A DNA stretch of 15,048 nt from Candidatus Omnitrophota bacterium (GCA_015486615.1 WFRI01000083.1:1-15048); one strand, 5' to 3'; counted from the stretch's first letter, positions 7,824 to 14,909 are shown. Notes: generated by a model from the letters alone, not told the origin. Made by a program: numbers and translations.

Positions 7824-7868
7824 ATGAGAAAAAAGAAATACTGCCATTGTAAATGGAGAGGGACATAA
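7824..7868 (+). CDS. Possible 14-residue peptide (MRKKKYCHCKWRGT)
   Basis: Directly after the flavoprotein stop codon an AGGAG (7813-7817) sits 6 bases before an ATG that opens a 15-codon frame encoding a basic peptide with a CxC motif. The ribosome binding site and spacing are as good as those of real genes in this window, and it overlaps the previous stop as a coupled gene would. It could be a leader peptide, a tiny metal-binding peptide, or the start of a decayed gene. No family is recognised. Confidence 0.3.
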   Translation: MRKKKYCHCKWRGT

Positions 7869-7895
7869 AACCCCGCCAAAGAGAGTAATCTTCGG

Positions 7896-7923
7896 TTGGA
7901 ACACATATTCATATCTATACTAT
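7896..7923 (+). promoter_or_regulatory. Possible fmdE promoter
   Basis: TTGGAA (7896-7901) and TACTAT (7918-7923) are 16 bases apart, each matching the sigma70 consensus at 4 of 6 positions. An overlapping TATACT at 7916-7921 is a better -10 but with short spacing. The match is weak alone; it gains some weight because a 17-bp palindrome overlaps the -10 and the expected start site. It would give fmdE a leader of about 110 bases. Confidence 0.3.
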
Positions 7924-7936
7924 AGAGGCTCTATAG
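7920..7936. promoter_or_regulatory. 17-bp near-perfect palindrome, operator candidate
   Basis: CTATAGAG and CTCTATAG are exact reverse complements separated by a single G. Such compact symmetry is typical of a binding site for a dimeric regulator. It overlaps the proposed -10 region of fmdE, where a bound repressor would block transcription. It could also form a stem only with a strained loop, so a DNA-level site is more likely than an RNA hairpin. The cognate regulator is unknown. Confidence 0.45.
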
Positions 7937-7954
7937 CTGTATCTTCTGGTTTAT

Positions 7955-7977
7955 AAACAGCCTTACCAGTGCTGTTT
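7955..7977 (+). repeat. Stem-loop in the fmdE leader
   Basis: AAACAGC (7955-7961) pairs perfectly with GCTGTTT (7971-7977) around a 9-base loop, and one further T follows. The T-run is short, so it is at best a weak terminator or attenuator. It may instead be a structured element in the leader. No known riboswitch consensus was recognised. Confidence 0.35.
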
Positions 7978-7988
7978 TAGTTATCAGG

Positions 7989-8000
7989 AGATATATATCT
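7989..8000. repeat. 12-bp palindrome AGATATATATCT
   Basis: This is a perfect 12-bp palindrome 40 bases upstream of the fmdE start. It is low-complexity alternating A/T in its middle, so chance is a real possibility. A near-repeat of ATTAAT (8010-8015 and 8023-8028) follows before the ribosome binding site. A role as a second regulator site or an AT-rich start region is possible but unproven. Confidence 0.25.
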
Positions 8001-8039
8001 AATTTAAGATTAATAAATATTGATTAATAGGAGGGAACG

Positions 8040-8705
8040 ATGGATGCTCGGGAAACAATTAAAAAAGCAGAAAAGTTGATAGAGAAATCGCAGTTGGGCG
8101 ACGATGATAAACATTTTATGATAGTTGCTTTGTATTTTCACGGCCACGTTTGCCCGGCAATGCCGGCGGCTTTTCGGGCTGGCAGAGTGGCTTTAAGGAA
8201 ATTAGGCATTGAGAGAGAAAGAGATTCTGTTTCCAAAGTCTATGTTGAAACAGGCCATCATCAGGCTGCCGGTTGTTTTGCTGACGGGGTGCAGGTTGCA
8301 ACTGGGTGCACATTTGGCAAAGACAATATTTTCAAGACTAATTATGGTAAATGGGCCTTTACTCTTGTGGATGAGAAAAATAGAGCAGTGAGAGTCACTG
8401 TCAAACCTGAAGTTATGGAGGGAAATTTTTCCTCAGCGTTTATCGAGGAACGCAAAAAAGGGATATTGCCATCTAAAGTTAATCCTGAATTTGCTTTGAA
8501 AGTTTTTGAAGCAACGTTGGCAAGGAAAGAAGAGGATTTCTTTAAAGTGAGTGAAATATTTAACTATCCGATAGAAGAAAAGAAGGTAGAAAGCTGTTTC
8601 TATGCGGTAAGGTGCCAGGCTTGCGGGGAGCTGGTGGCTGAAAATTATATCCGGTATAAAAGAGGTAAACTTTTATGCATTCCCTGTTCGGGGTATGACT
8701 CCTGA
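8040..8705 (+). CDS. fmdE: FmdE-family protein with C-terminal zinc-ribbon-like motif
   Basis: This resembles subunit E associated with molybdenum formylmethanofuran dehydrogenase operons (FmdE family), a group also found alone in many non-methanogens. Family signatures visible are FHGHVCPAMPAAFRAG (33-48; H34, H36 and C38 are probable metal or active-site residues) and AAGCFADGVQVATGCTFGKDN (around 76-96, with C79, D82 and C90). The C-terminus carries C192-x2-C195 and C213-x2-C216, a treble-clef or zinc-ribbon arrangement that fits full-length members. The start has AGGAGGG about 7 bases upstream. No formylmethanofuran dehydrogenase catalytic subunits are in the window, so a role in methanogenesis is not supported. 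Metal handling or a redox role alongside the flanking flavoproteins is an inference. Product name confident, function not. Confidence 0.85.
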   Translation: MDARETIKKAEKLIEKSQLGDDDKHFMIVALYFHGHVCPAMPAAFRAGRVALRKLGIERERDSVSKVYVETGHHQAAGCFADGVQVATGCTFGKDNIFKTNYGKWAFTLVDEKNRAVRVTVKPEVMEGNFSSAFIEERKKGILPSKVNPEFALKVFEATLARKEEDFFKVSEIFNYPIEEKKVESCFYAVRCQACGELVAENYIRYKRGKLLCIPCSGYDS

Positions 8706-8799
8706 TTCAGTGCTTAAGAGATGAATTGGAAAATCCCGAAGAATCTTTGCGGGGAAAGTTTATTTTACTGAGTATACAGCGTTTTTAGGAGGCTGAATT

Positions 8800-10212
8800 A
8801 TGAATAAACAGTTTGATACCGTGATTATAGGCGGCGGGCCGGCCGGCGTGCCGCCGGCATTGTTTTTGCTTTCTAAAGGCAAAACCGTATGTTTGTTTGA
8901 GAAAAGCGGAAATTTAGGAGGCACCTGCCTTTTTGAAGGTTGTATTCCTTCCAAGATATTCATTGAGAGTGCGAAGAGATTTACAGCTTTAGGCAAAATT
9001 GCGGATTTTGGCATAGAGGCATCTCCAACTGCCCAGGTTAATTGGGCTAAAGTATTGGAAAGAAAAAGAGAGATACTTGCGCGCCGTTCCCAGGCAGCCT
9101 TAAGCAATTTAAAAAAGTTTCCTAATTTTAATTTTCTTGCCCAAGAGGCAAAACTGGCCGGCCCAAATAAAGTTGAGTATCTTGATAACGGCCGGAAAGA
9201 AATAATTGAAGCAAAAAATATTATTATTGCCACTGGTTCAGTTTCTTTTATTCCTCCTATTGCAGGAATAGATTTAGCAATAACATCCGAAGAACTTTTA
9301 AGTATTGGCCATATACCGGAAAGTATGGCGATTATTGGCGCCGGCCCTATTGGGATTGAGGCAGGAGCAATGTTCTCTCAGCTAGGCACGAAATGCACAA
9401 TAATTGAGATGCTGCCGAGGATTTTGCCTAATGTGGATAGCGAGATTGCTGGATTTTTGGAAGAGGCGCTAAGGAGGAATGAAAGAGTTAACCTATTTAC
9501 CGGCGGCAAAGTTACAGGAATATCTCAGAAGGGAGAGGCAAAGGAAATCAGTTTTCAATACCAGGGGCAGACGCAAAAAGTGGAGGCAGAAGTTGTGCTT
9601 GTCTGCGTGGGCCGGCGTCCCAATGTGGAAGGATTGGGCCTTGAGGGCGCAGGGATTGAATTCGACAGAAAAGGCATTAGGGTAAATGAATTTTTAGAGA
9701 CAACACAAAGAGGAGTTTATGCCTGCGGCGATGTGATTGGGGGCTATATGTATGCTCATACCTCAACTTATGAAGGGCTGGTCTGTGCTAAAAATATTTT
9801 AATGGGCAATAAAGCAGAGTTAAACTATGCTTATCCGCCCGCCGGCTTGGTTTTCTCCCGGCCGGAGATTGCTTCCTGCGGCTTAACGGAAGATGAGGCA
9901 GGAGAGAAGAATGTAGATTTTGTCAGTGCTAAGTATCCTTACAGAATAGACGCCCGGGCCCAGATTGCCGGGGAAGCCGAGGGGTTTATAAAATTTATTG
10001 CGGACAAAAAGACGCACAAAATATTGGGCGTTCATATTATCGGCCCTGATGCCTCCAGCACTATTTCTGAGGCGGCTTTGATTGTTAAATTGGGAATTAG
10101 CTTGGAGCAGTTATCTGATGTTATTCATCCGCATCCTTCTTTGTCGGAGGGTTTTGGTATTCTGGCAAAACAGATGCTGGCTCAACTTACCCCGTTAGAG
10201 AGAATTCTCTAA
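8800..10212 (+). CDS. lpdA: Dihydrolipoamide dehydrogenase-type flavoprotein
   Basis: This is a class I pyridine nucleotide-disulfide oxidoreductase, which normally reoxidises dihydrolipoamide with NAD+ in 2-oxoacid dehydrogenase or glycine cleavage complexes. All active-site parts are present: FAD-binding GGGPAG (11-16), the redox pair C43 and C48 in GGTCLFEGCIPSK, NAD-binding IIGAGPIGIEAG (178-189), the second FAD motif VYACGDVIGG (306-315), and the catalytic dyad H445/E450 in HPHPSLSE of the dimer domain. The length of 470 is standard. AGGAGG (8787-8792) precedes the start by 7 bases. None of its usual partners (E1, E2, lipoyl protein, lipoate ligase) is nearby, so mercury, glutathione or other disulfide substrates cannot be excluded, though LPD fits best. 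A hairpin overlaps its stop codon. Confidence 0.87.
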   Translation: MNKQFDTVIIGGGPAGVPPALFLLSKGKTVCLFEKSGNLGGTCLFEGCIPSKIFIESAKRFTALGKIADFGIEASPTAQVNWAKVLERKREILARRSQAALSNLKKFPNFNFLAQEAKLAGPNKVEYLDNGRKEIIEAKNIIIATGSVSFIPPIAGIDLAITSEELLSIGHIPESMAIIGAGPIGIEAGAMFSQLGTKCTIIEMLPRILPNVDSEIAGFLEEALRRNERVNLFTGGKVTGISQKGEAKEISFQYQGQTQKVEAEVVLVCVGRRPNVEGLGLEGAGIEFDRKGIRVNEFLETTQRGVYACGDVIGGYMYAHTSTYEGLVCAKNILMGNKAELNYAYPPAGLVFSRPEIASCGLTEDEAGEKNVDFVSAKYPYRIDARAQIAGEAEGFIKFIADKKTHKILGVHIIGPDASSTISEAALIVKLGISLEQLSDVIHPHPSLSEGFGILAKQMLAQLTPLERIL

Positions 10213-10214
10213 CG
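10193..10214 (+). terminator. Strong hairpin over the lpd stop codon
   Basis: CGTTAGAGA (10193-10201) pairs exactly with TCTCTAACG (10206-10214) around a GAAT loop; CC/GG pairs extend it past one bulged A. The TAA stop lies in the 3' arm. Only three T residues follow, so it may be a partial terminator or a 3'-end stabiliser that lowers expression of the next gene, which starts 24 bases downstream. Confidence 0.45.
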
Positions 10215-10237
10215 AGGTTTACACAGAGAGGCTGATT

Positions 10238-10861
10238 ATGAAAAGAGTAATTCTTATTGTGTATCTTTTGATTTTGGCTTTGCCGGCTTGGGCAAGAAAT
10301 TGGGAATATTATTTTGAATACAAAGGCAGTGCGCCTCTTAATAAAAAGCAAAGAGTGTTCCTGAAACTTAAAGAAGAAACACGCTACAAGGACGGAGTGA
10401 ATTACTATCGTAAGTCATCTTTTGGCCTGTCTAAGAAGATAGGTTCTAATTTAGAAGTTTCTCTTTTTTACGCCTTTAAGGAGAAGAGAAAAGGCGGCTG
10501 GAACAAACTGCATATGTTTTGGCCGCAGGTTGATTACAAGAGGAGCTTTAAAAAATTTGCTTTGGCTTCCAGCACAAAATTTGAGAGGCACTGTTACAGC
10601 AATACTTACAAGTTCAGGGAAAAACTAAAGATTATCCTGCCGGTAAACAAAAAACTTAAGTTCTTTATCGGCGATGAAGGCCGTCTGTTTTCTCTCTTTG
10701 ACAATCCTTATTTTGGCGAAAATGAAGCGTTATGCGGTTTTGATGCTAAGTTATTTAAAGACTTTGCGTTAGAGATTTACTATGATTTGCGCCGAATAAA
10801 AAGCGCCGGTAATTGGCAAAACACCAATTGCTTAAGGACGGTGATGGATTTTAAGTTCTAA
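10238..10861 (+). CDS. Predicted outer-membrane beta-barrel protein, DUF2490-like
   Basis: The protein begins with a clear signal peptide (MKRVILIVYLLILALPAWA, cut after A19). The mature part is about 188 residues of alternating hydrophobic and polar segments, many aromatic and basic residues, and it ends in phenylalanine, as outer-membrane barrels usually do to be recognised by the Bam machinery. The pattern NWEYYFEYKG near the mature start and the overall size resemble the DUF2490 family, whose function is unknown. The family name is from recollection of its look, not a search. It follows lpd by 25 bases with a GAGAGG ribosome binding site, so it may be in the same transcript. No link to the enzymes around it is evident. 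Confidence 0.65.
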   Translation: MKRVILIVYLLILALPAWARNWEYYFEYKGSAPLNKKQRVFLKLKEETRYKDGVNYYRKSSFGLSKKIGSNLEVSLFYAFKEKRKGGWNKLHMFWPQVDYKRSFKKFALASSTKFERHCYSNTYKFREKLKIILPVNKKLKFFIGDEGRLFSLFDNPYFGENEALCGFDAKLFKDFALEIYYDLRRIKSAGNWQNTNCLRTVMDFKF

Positions 10862-10930
10862 CAGGGTGTTTGGGTAATGGCTTGCAGAAAGAGTGTGAAG
10901 GAAGGTAAAAGCTAAACAGGAGGTTTTGTT

Positions 10931-11980
10931 ATGATTGATATTGAGAAAATTTTGGGTAAGGATGCGGATTTCCTTTTGGAACATAAGTGCAAAACGATTC
11001 CTAAAGATATGCTTCATCTTCCCGGCCCTGATTTTGTGGACAGGGTTGTTTCTCTGACAGGCCGTCCTAATGCCGTCCTGCGCAATTTAGAGGCGGTTTT
11101 TAACCATGGCCGGTTGGCAGGGACAGGGTATCTTTCCATTCTGCCTGTTGACCAGGGGATAGAGCACTCCGCGGGAGCTTCTTTTGCCCCCAATCCCATA
11201 TATTTTGACCCCGAAAATATCGTAAAACTCGCCATAGAAGGAGGATGCAACGCCGTTACTTCAACTTTAGGGGTGTTGGGCGCGGTATCAAGAAAATACG
11301 CGCATAAGGTTCCCTTTATCTTGAAACTTAATCACAACGAACTCTTAAGCTACCCCAATTCTTATGACCAGCGTATGTTTGCTTCTGTGAGTCAGGCCTT
11401 TGATATGGGGGCAGTTGGCGTAGGGGCGACAATTTACTTCGGTTCTTTAGAATCCCGCCGGCAGATTGAAGAAGTTTCTGCCGCTTTCAGTGAGGCGCAC
11501 CGGCTGGGGATGTTTACGGTTCTATGGTGTTATTTAAGGAATGAAGCTTTTAAAAAAGACGGTGTTGATTATCATACTTCCGCGGATTTAACTGCTCAGG
11601 CGAATCACTTGGGAGTTACTATTGAGGCTGATATAATAAAGCAGAAGCAGGCTACCTGTAATGGCGGATATACTGCTTTGAAATTTGGCAAAACCAGCCC
11701 TCTTGTTTATGAAAAGTTAACTTCTTCCCACCCCATTGATTTAACACGTTATCAGGTGGCTAACTGTTATATGGGAAGAGCCGGCCTGATTAATTCCGGA
11801 GGCCCTTCCGGGGAAAACGACCTCCAGCAGGCAGTTAAAACCGCTGTGATTAATAAAAGGGCTGGAGGAATGGGATTGATTTCCGGGCGCAAAGCGTTTC
11901 AGAAACCTATGGAGGAAGGAGTAAAAATATTAAACGCTATACAGGATGTGTATCTTACTAAGGAAATAGATGTGGCATAA
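10931..11980 (+). CDS. fbaB: Class I fructose-bisphosphate aldolase, FbaB/DhnA type
   Basis: This enzyme splits or forms fructose 1,6-bisphosphate through a lysine Schiff base, with no metal ion, in glycolysis and gluconeogenesis. The 349 residues closely follow the E. coli FbaB pattern. Markers are ILPVDQGIEHSAG (70-82), KLNHNELLSYPN (132-143), ADIIKQK with the probable Schiff-base lysine K237, and a long conserved end including RYQVANCYMGRAGLINSGG (273-291) and INKRAGGMGLISGRKAF (307-323). The length matches FbaB. AGGAGG (10918-10923) lies 7 bases before the ATG, which settles the start. It is followed after 40 bases by the TreT-like gene, so sugar-phosphate and trehalose metabolism may be co-expressed. 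There is no sign of truncation. Confidence 0.93.
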   Translation: MIDIEKILGKDADFLLEHKCKTIPKDMLHLPGPDFVDRVVSLTGRPNAVLRNLEAVFNHGRLAGTGYLSILPVDQGIEHSAGASFAPNPIYFDPENIVKLAIEGGCNAVTSTLGVLGAVSRKYAHKVPFILKLNHNELLSYPNSYDQRMFASVSQAFDMGAVGVGATIYFGSLESRRQIEEVSAAFSEAHRLGMFTVLWCYLRNEAFKKDGVDYHTSADLTAQANHLGVTIEADIIKQKQATCNGGYTALKFGKTSPLVYEKLTSSHPIDLTRYQVANCYMGRAGLINSGGPSGENDLQQAVKTAVINKRAGGMGLISGRKAFQKPMEEGVKILNAIQDVYLTKEIDVA

Positions 11981-12020
11981 CTGATTTAAAATTATAACCG
12001 GAGTAAAAGGAGAAAACAAA

Positions 12021-13259
12021 ATGGAAAGGGAACACAGGCATATCCAGTTGGAAGATTATCAGCAGTTTATTGGTGCAGAAAGTGTGCAGCGTATCAGGAA
12101 GAAAGTCAGAAATCTCGGTCATATGCATGTTGTGAATGTTAATTCTACATATTATGGCGGAGGAGTGGCGGAGTTGTTATCGTCCTTGACGCTGTTAATG
12201 AACAGCATCGGGATCAGAACTGGATGGAGAATGATTCAGGGCTCGCCGGATTTTTTCAGTATAACAAAAAAGATGCACAATGCTCTTCAGGGAGGGAAGA
12301 TAAATTTAAGTAGAAGAAAGAAGAAAATTTATGAAGAAGTAATTTATGAAAATTCTATTCGTAATCATTTAGACCAAGATATGATTATTATTCATGACCC
12401 CCAGCCGCTTCCTTTAATTACTCATTATAAGAAAAGAGTTCCCTGGGTATGGCGATGCCATATTGATTTATCCAATCCCGATAAAGAGTTGTGGAATTAT
12501 CTCTGTCAGTTTATCGGGAAGTATGATGCGATGATTTTGAGTATTAAGGAATATCGCAAAGATTGTGGCATTCCTCAATTGTTTTTTATGCCGGCAATAG
12601 ACCCTTTTACCATTAAAAACAGAGAGTTAAGCGAAAGGGAAATAAACGAACGCCTCAGGCATTACAATATTCCCACCGACCTTCCCATAATTGCCCAAGT
12701 TTCCCGTTTTGACCGCTGGAAGGACCCTGAAGGTGTGATTAAAGCGTTTAAAATAGCCAGGCGGGAGGTTGATGCCACACTGGTTCTTTTAGGCAATGCT
12801 GCTTTGGACGACCCTGAAGGAGAGAAGATTTACCATTCGTTGCTTAAAGAAAGAGAAGACAGGATTATCATTATCAGCCGGGACGATACGGCGCTGGTTA
12901 ATGCTTTACAGAGAAAGGCAGCAGTTATACTGCAGAAATCTATACGTGAAGGATTCGGTCTCACTGTCACCGAGGCAATGTGGAAAGGCACTCCTGTTAT
13001 TGGAGGCAATGTGGGCGGTATCCGTTACCAGATAAAAGACGGAGTAAACGGGTTTTTAGTTTCTTCAGTTGAGGAGGCGGCGAAAAGGATTATCACTTTG
13101 CTTAAAAACGAGAAACTTCGCCGGCGTATGGGAGAAAAAGGCAAAGATACAGTCAGGAAGCATTTTCTTATGAGCCGGCTCTTAGAGCAGTATCTTGATT
13201 TATTCGGTTCTTTTGAAGCAGTATACAGGATAAAAAAAGGAGTTTTAAAGCCGTCTTAA
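12021..13259 (+). CDS. treT: TreT-like trehalose synthase, GT4 glycosyltransferase
   Basis: TreT reversibly joins glucose from an NDP-glucose to free glucose to make trehalose. The protein has the two Rossmann-like halves of GT-B enzymes: an N-terminal acceptor domain with HVVNVNSTYYGGGVAE (36-51, glycine-rich loop), and a C-terminal donor domain with AQVSRFDRWKDPEG (225-238, R229 and K234 expected at the phosphates) and the EX7E motif E310-GFGLTVT-E318 followed by AMWKGTPVIGGNVGG. The IHDPQPLPL segment (124-132) is also typical of the TreT group. The length of 412 is standard. An AAGGAG site (12008-12013) precedes the start. Sequence alone cannot exclude a closely related GT4 enzyme with another acceptor. 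Its neighbour is a class I aldolase; no trehalose ABC transporter is seen here. Confidence 0.8.
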   Translation: MEREHRHIQLEDYQQFIGAESVQRIRKKVRNLGHMHVVNVNSTYYGGGVAELLSSLTLLMNSIGIRTGWRMIQGSPDFFSITKKMHNALQGGKINLSRRKKKIYEEVIYENSIRNHLDQDMIIIHDPQPLPLITHYKKRVPWVWRCHIDLSNPDKELWNYLCQFIGKYDAMILSIKEYRKDCGIPQLFFMPAIDPFTIKNRELSEREINERLRHYNIPTDLPIIAQVSRFDRWKDPEGVIKAFKIARREVDATLVLLGNAALDDPEGEKIYHSLLKEREDRIIIISRDDTALVNALQRKAAVILQKSIREGFGLTVTEAMWKGTPVIGGNVGGIRYQIKDGVNGFLVSSVEEAAKRIITLLKNEKLRRRMGEKGKDTVRKHFLMSRLLEQYLDLFGSFEAVYRIKKGVLKPS

Positions 13260-13292
13260 AAAACGGTTCAGTTTAATCAGAGGAGGCAAATT

Positions 13293-14051
13293 ATGAATCC
13301 GATTTATTGGTCGCCGGTAATTTTCTTCTTTATTGCGTTCGTATTTTCTATGCTTGGTATGGGCGGTTCTCAGTTATACATACCAATTCTTTTCTGGCTG
13401 GGTATGGATTTTAAGGCCCAGGCAATTCCTTTAGGTATGCTGCTTAATCTGGTAAATTCTTCATCCGCCGCTTTTGTTTATGCTAAAAAGAAACTTATTG
13501 ACTGGCGCGTCGCTTTGCCTTTTGGCCTTACTATGGTAGTTTTTGCTCCTTTGGGGACTTGGGCAAATATCAGTCTGCCGACAAAACCAGTGATTCTCAT
13601 ATTTGCGGTATTTACGGCTCTGGCGGCTCTTTTAATGCTTTCAGGGTGGAAGCCTAAAACAGGCAGGCTCTCGGGGAAGGGAAGGCTGGTTTTAGGATTT
13701 GCTGCCGGAAGTGCTTTAGGATTTTTCGCCGGGCTTATCGGAAGAGGCGGAGGCAGTTTCGTTGTGCCTTTGCTTTACATTGCAGGGCTTATGCCCAAAG
13801 CCGCCGCGGCAACTTCGGCAATGGTAATTACTTTTTCCGGAACGTCGAGTTTCCTTTCTCATATTCTTACCGCTGCGCGGCCTGAGTGGGTAGTATGGAT
13901 ACTCTGCGTAATATCTGTGTTTTTAGGCTCACAACTTGGCTCGCGCGTTATGGCGGCAAAGCTCAAATCAAAATCAGTGAAGGTTGTTTTTGGATTTGTC
14001 CTATTAGGAGTTGCCGCACTTTTGATTATAAAGGATGTTATCTTAAGATAA
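13293..14051 (+). CDS. TauE/SafE-family membrane anion exporter
   Basis: This is a 252-residue integral membrane protein with about eight helices (first about 6-23, last about 229-246) and a short positively charged middle loop (about 118-131). It shows the internal duplication of the family: GMGGSQLYIPIL (22-33) matches GRGGGSFVVPLL (150-161) at the start of the two halves. Family members have been linked to export of sulfite, sulfoacetate and other small organic anions; which one applies here is unknown. AGGAGG (13281-13286) lies 6 bases before the start, and the TreT stop is 33 bases upstream, so it could end that operon. The gene before plsC is convergent. Sulfur anion export would fit the disulfide-reductase genes upstream, but that is speculation. 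Confidence 0.82.
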   Translation: MNPIYWSPVIFFFIAFVFSMLGMGGSQLYIPILFWLGMDFKAQAIPLGMLLNLVNSSSAAFVYAKKKLIDWRVALPFGLTMVVFAPLGTWANISLPTKPVILIFAVFTALAALLMLSGWKPKTGRLSGKGRLVLGFAAGSALGFFAGLIGRGGGSFVVPLLYIAGLMPKAAAATSAMVITFSGTSSFLSHILTAARPEWVVWILCVISVFLGSQLGSRVMAAKLKSKSVKVVFGFVLLGVAALLIIKDVILR

Positions 14052-14070
14052 CGATTTCGAATACAGCCTT

Positions 14071-14100
14071 TGCATTAGTAAGAAGTGCATTAGTAAGAAG
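14071..14100 (+). repeat. Exact tandem duplication of a 15-bp unit
   Basis: TGCATTAGTAAGAAG occurs twice back to back (14071-14085 and 14086-14100) between the convergent TauE/SafE and plsC genes. Two exact copies suggest slipped-strand duplication. No function is evident. Confidence 0.75.
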
Positions 14101-14101
14101 A

Positions 14102-14145
14102 TTGTTGCAAATTCAATCTAAACCTAACCCTTAATCTTGCAACAA
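14102..14145. repeat. Inverted repeat between convergent genes
   Basis: TTGTTGCAA (14102-14110) and its exact reverse complement TTGCAACAA (14137-14145) flank a 26-base A/C/T-rich stretch. The long loop makes a classical terminator unlikely, although its place between convergent genes would suit one. The left arm belongs to a longer 12-mer, TTGTTGCAAATT, that recurs at 14998-15009 on the far side of plsC. Confidence 0.5.
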
Positions 14146-14162
14146 AAGTGTTTGTAACAGTT

Positions 14163-14909
14163 CTACTGTATTACCTGCGGATAGAGGCAATCTCCTACAG
14201 CGTTTTGTATTTTGGAATAGACAGTATCCCTTAACCGGCCAAAGTCGCCGGGCAGTAAATCTTTTGTCTCAACCGCAGGGAGGAATTCTATTGTCCCGAA
14301 GGCTTTTTTTCTGAATATCCATCTACCTTTGGGGATAGCATTTCTTGTCCCGTTAATGGCTACGGGCAGGACAGGAAATTTTTCTTTTATTGCCAGTTTG
14401 AAAGCGCCGTTTTGGAATTTACCCATTTTTCCTGTATGGCTGCGGGTTCCTTCGGGAAAGAACGCTACTGATATTCCTTTATTAAGCCAGGCAGCAGCTT
14501 GGCGGTATGTCCTTTTGATGCTTGTATATTTTCCTCTGGTGAGTTGGATATGTTTTCCTAAAGAAAGGCACCAGCCGATAAAAGGGATTCTAAAAAGGCT
14601 TTCTTTAGCCACCCATTTAAACTGCATACGGGATTTATACATTATTATTATATCAGCAAGACTTTGATGGTTGGCGGTTATTACGTATGTTTTTCGGTGG
14701 TCAATATTTTCTATGCCTTTAACTTCTACTCTCCAGTAAGGATTTAGCCTTATAATAAAATCAGCCCACCAGAAAGACTGGTTATGGACGATTCTTCTTT
14801 TTTTGTCAAAAGGCAAAAGCACTATTGTCAAGAATAAATCAACTATGAATACTAAAATTGTCAGGAAGGAAATTTCTATCCATATAGCTATTGATAGTAA
14901 TACTTTCAT
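14163..14909 (-). CDS. plsC: 1-acyl-sn-glycerol-3-phosphate acyltransferase (PlsC family)
   Basis: This membrane enzyme adds the second acyl chain to lysophosphatidic acid in phospholipid synthesis. Motifs in order are an N-terminal membrane helix (about residues 4-32), ANHQSLAD with the HX4D pair H81 and D86, and AFFPEGTRS (149-157) for phosphate binding. A conserved region VLPVAINGTRNAIPKG (180-195) follows, and 248 residues suits the family. I chose the ATG at 14907-14909: a longer frame opens 14 codons earlier with TTG at 14951, but a TATAAT promoter element lies inside those codons, so they are probably untranscribed or leader. The ribosome binding site (GGAAAA) is weak. It is convergent with the TauE/SafE gene and appears to be a single-gene unit in this window. 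Other acyltransferases of the family, such as ones acting on ornithine lipids, are less likely. Confidence 0.88.
   Translation of the reverse strand: MKVLLSIAIWIEISFLTILVFIVDLFLTIVLLPFDKKRRIVHNQSFWWADFIIRLNPYWRVEVKGIENIDHRKTYVITANHQSLADIIIMYKSRMQFKWVAKESLFRIPFIGWCLSLGKHIQLTRGKYTSIKRTYRQAAAWLNKGISVAFFPEGTRSHTGKMGKFQNGAFKLAIKEKFPVLPVAINGTRNAIPKGRWIFRKKAFGTIEFLPAVETKDLLPGDFGRLRDTVYSKIQNAVGDCLYPQVIQ

Noticed and set aside
7869..8039. Molybdenum-cofactor or other known riboswitch ahead of fmdE
   Set aside because: The stems seen are short and do not match any consensus I recognise; only generic symmetric elements can be supported.
8706..8799. Terminator between fmdE and lpd (CCCG/CGGG near 8737-8756)
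   Set aside because: The stem is four pairs followed by a mismatch and has no T-run, so it would not be stable enough.
8760..9233. Antisense open stretch opposite the start of the lpd-type gene
   Set aside because: It overlaps conserved FAD and active-site codons of the plus-strand gene and has no support of its own.
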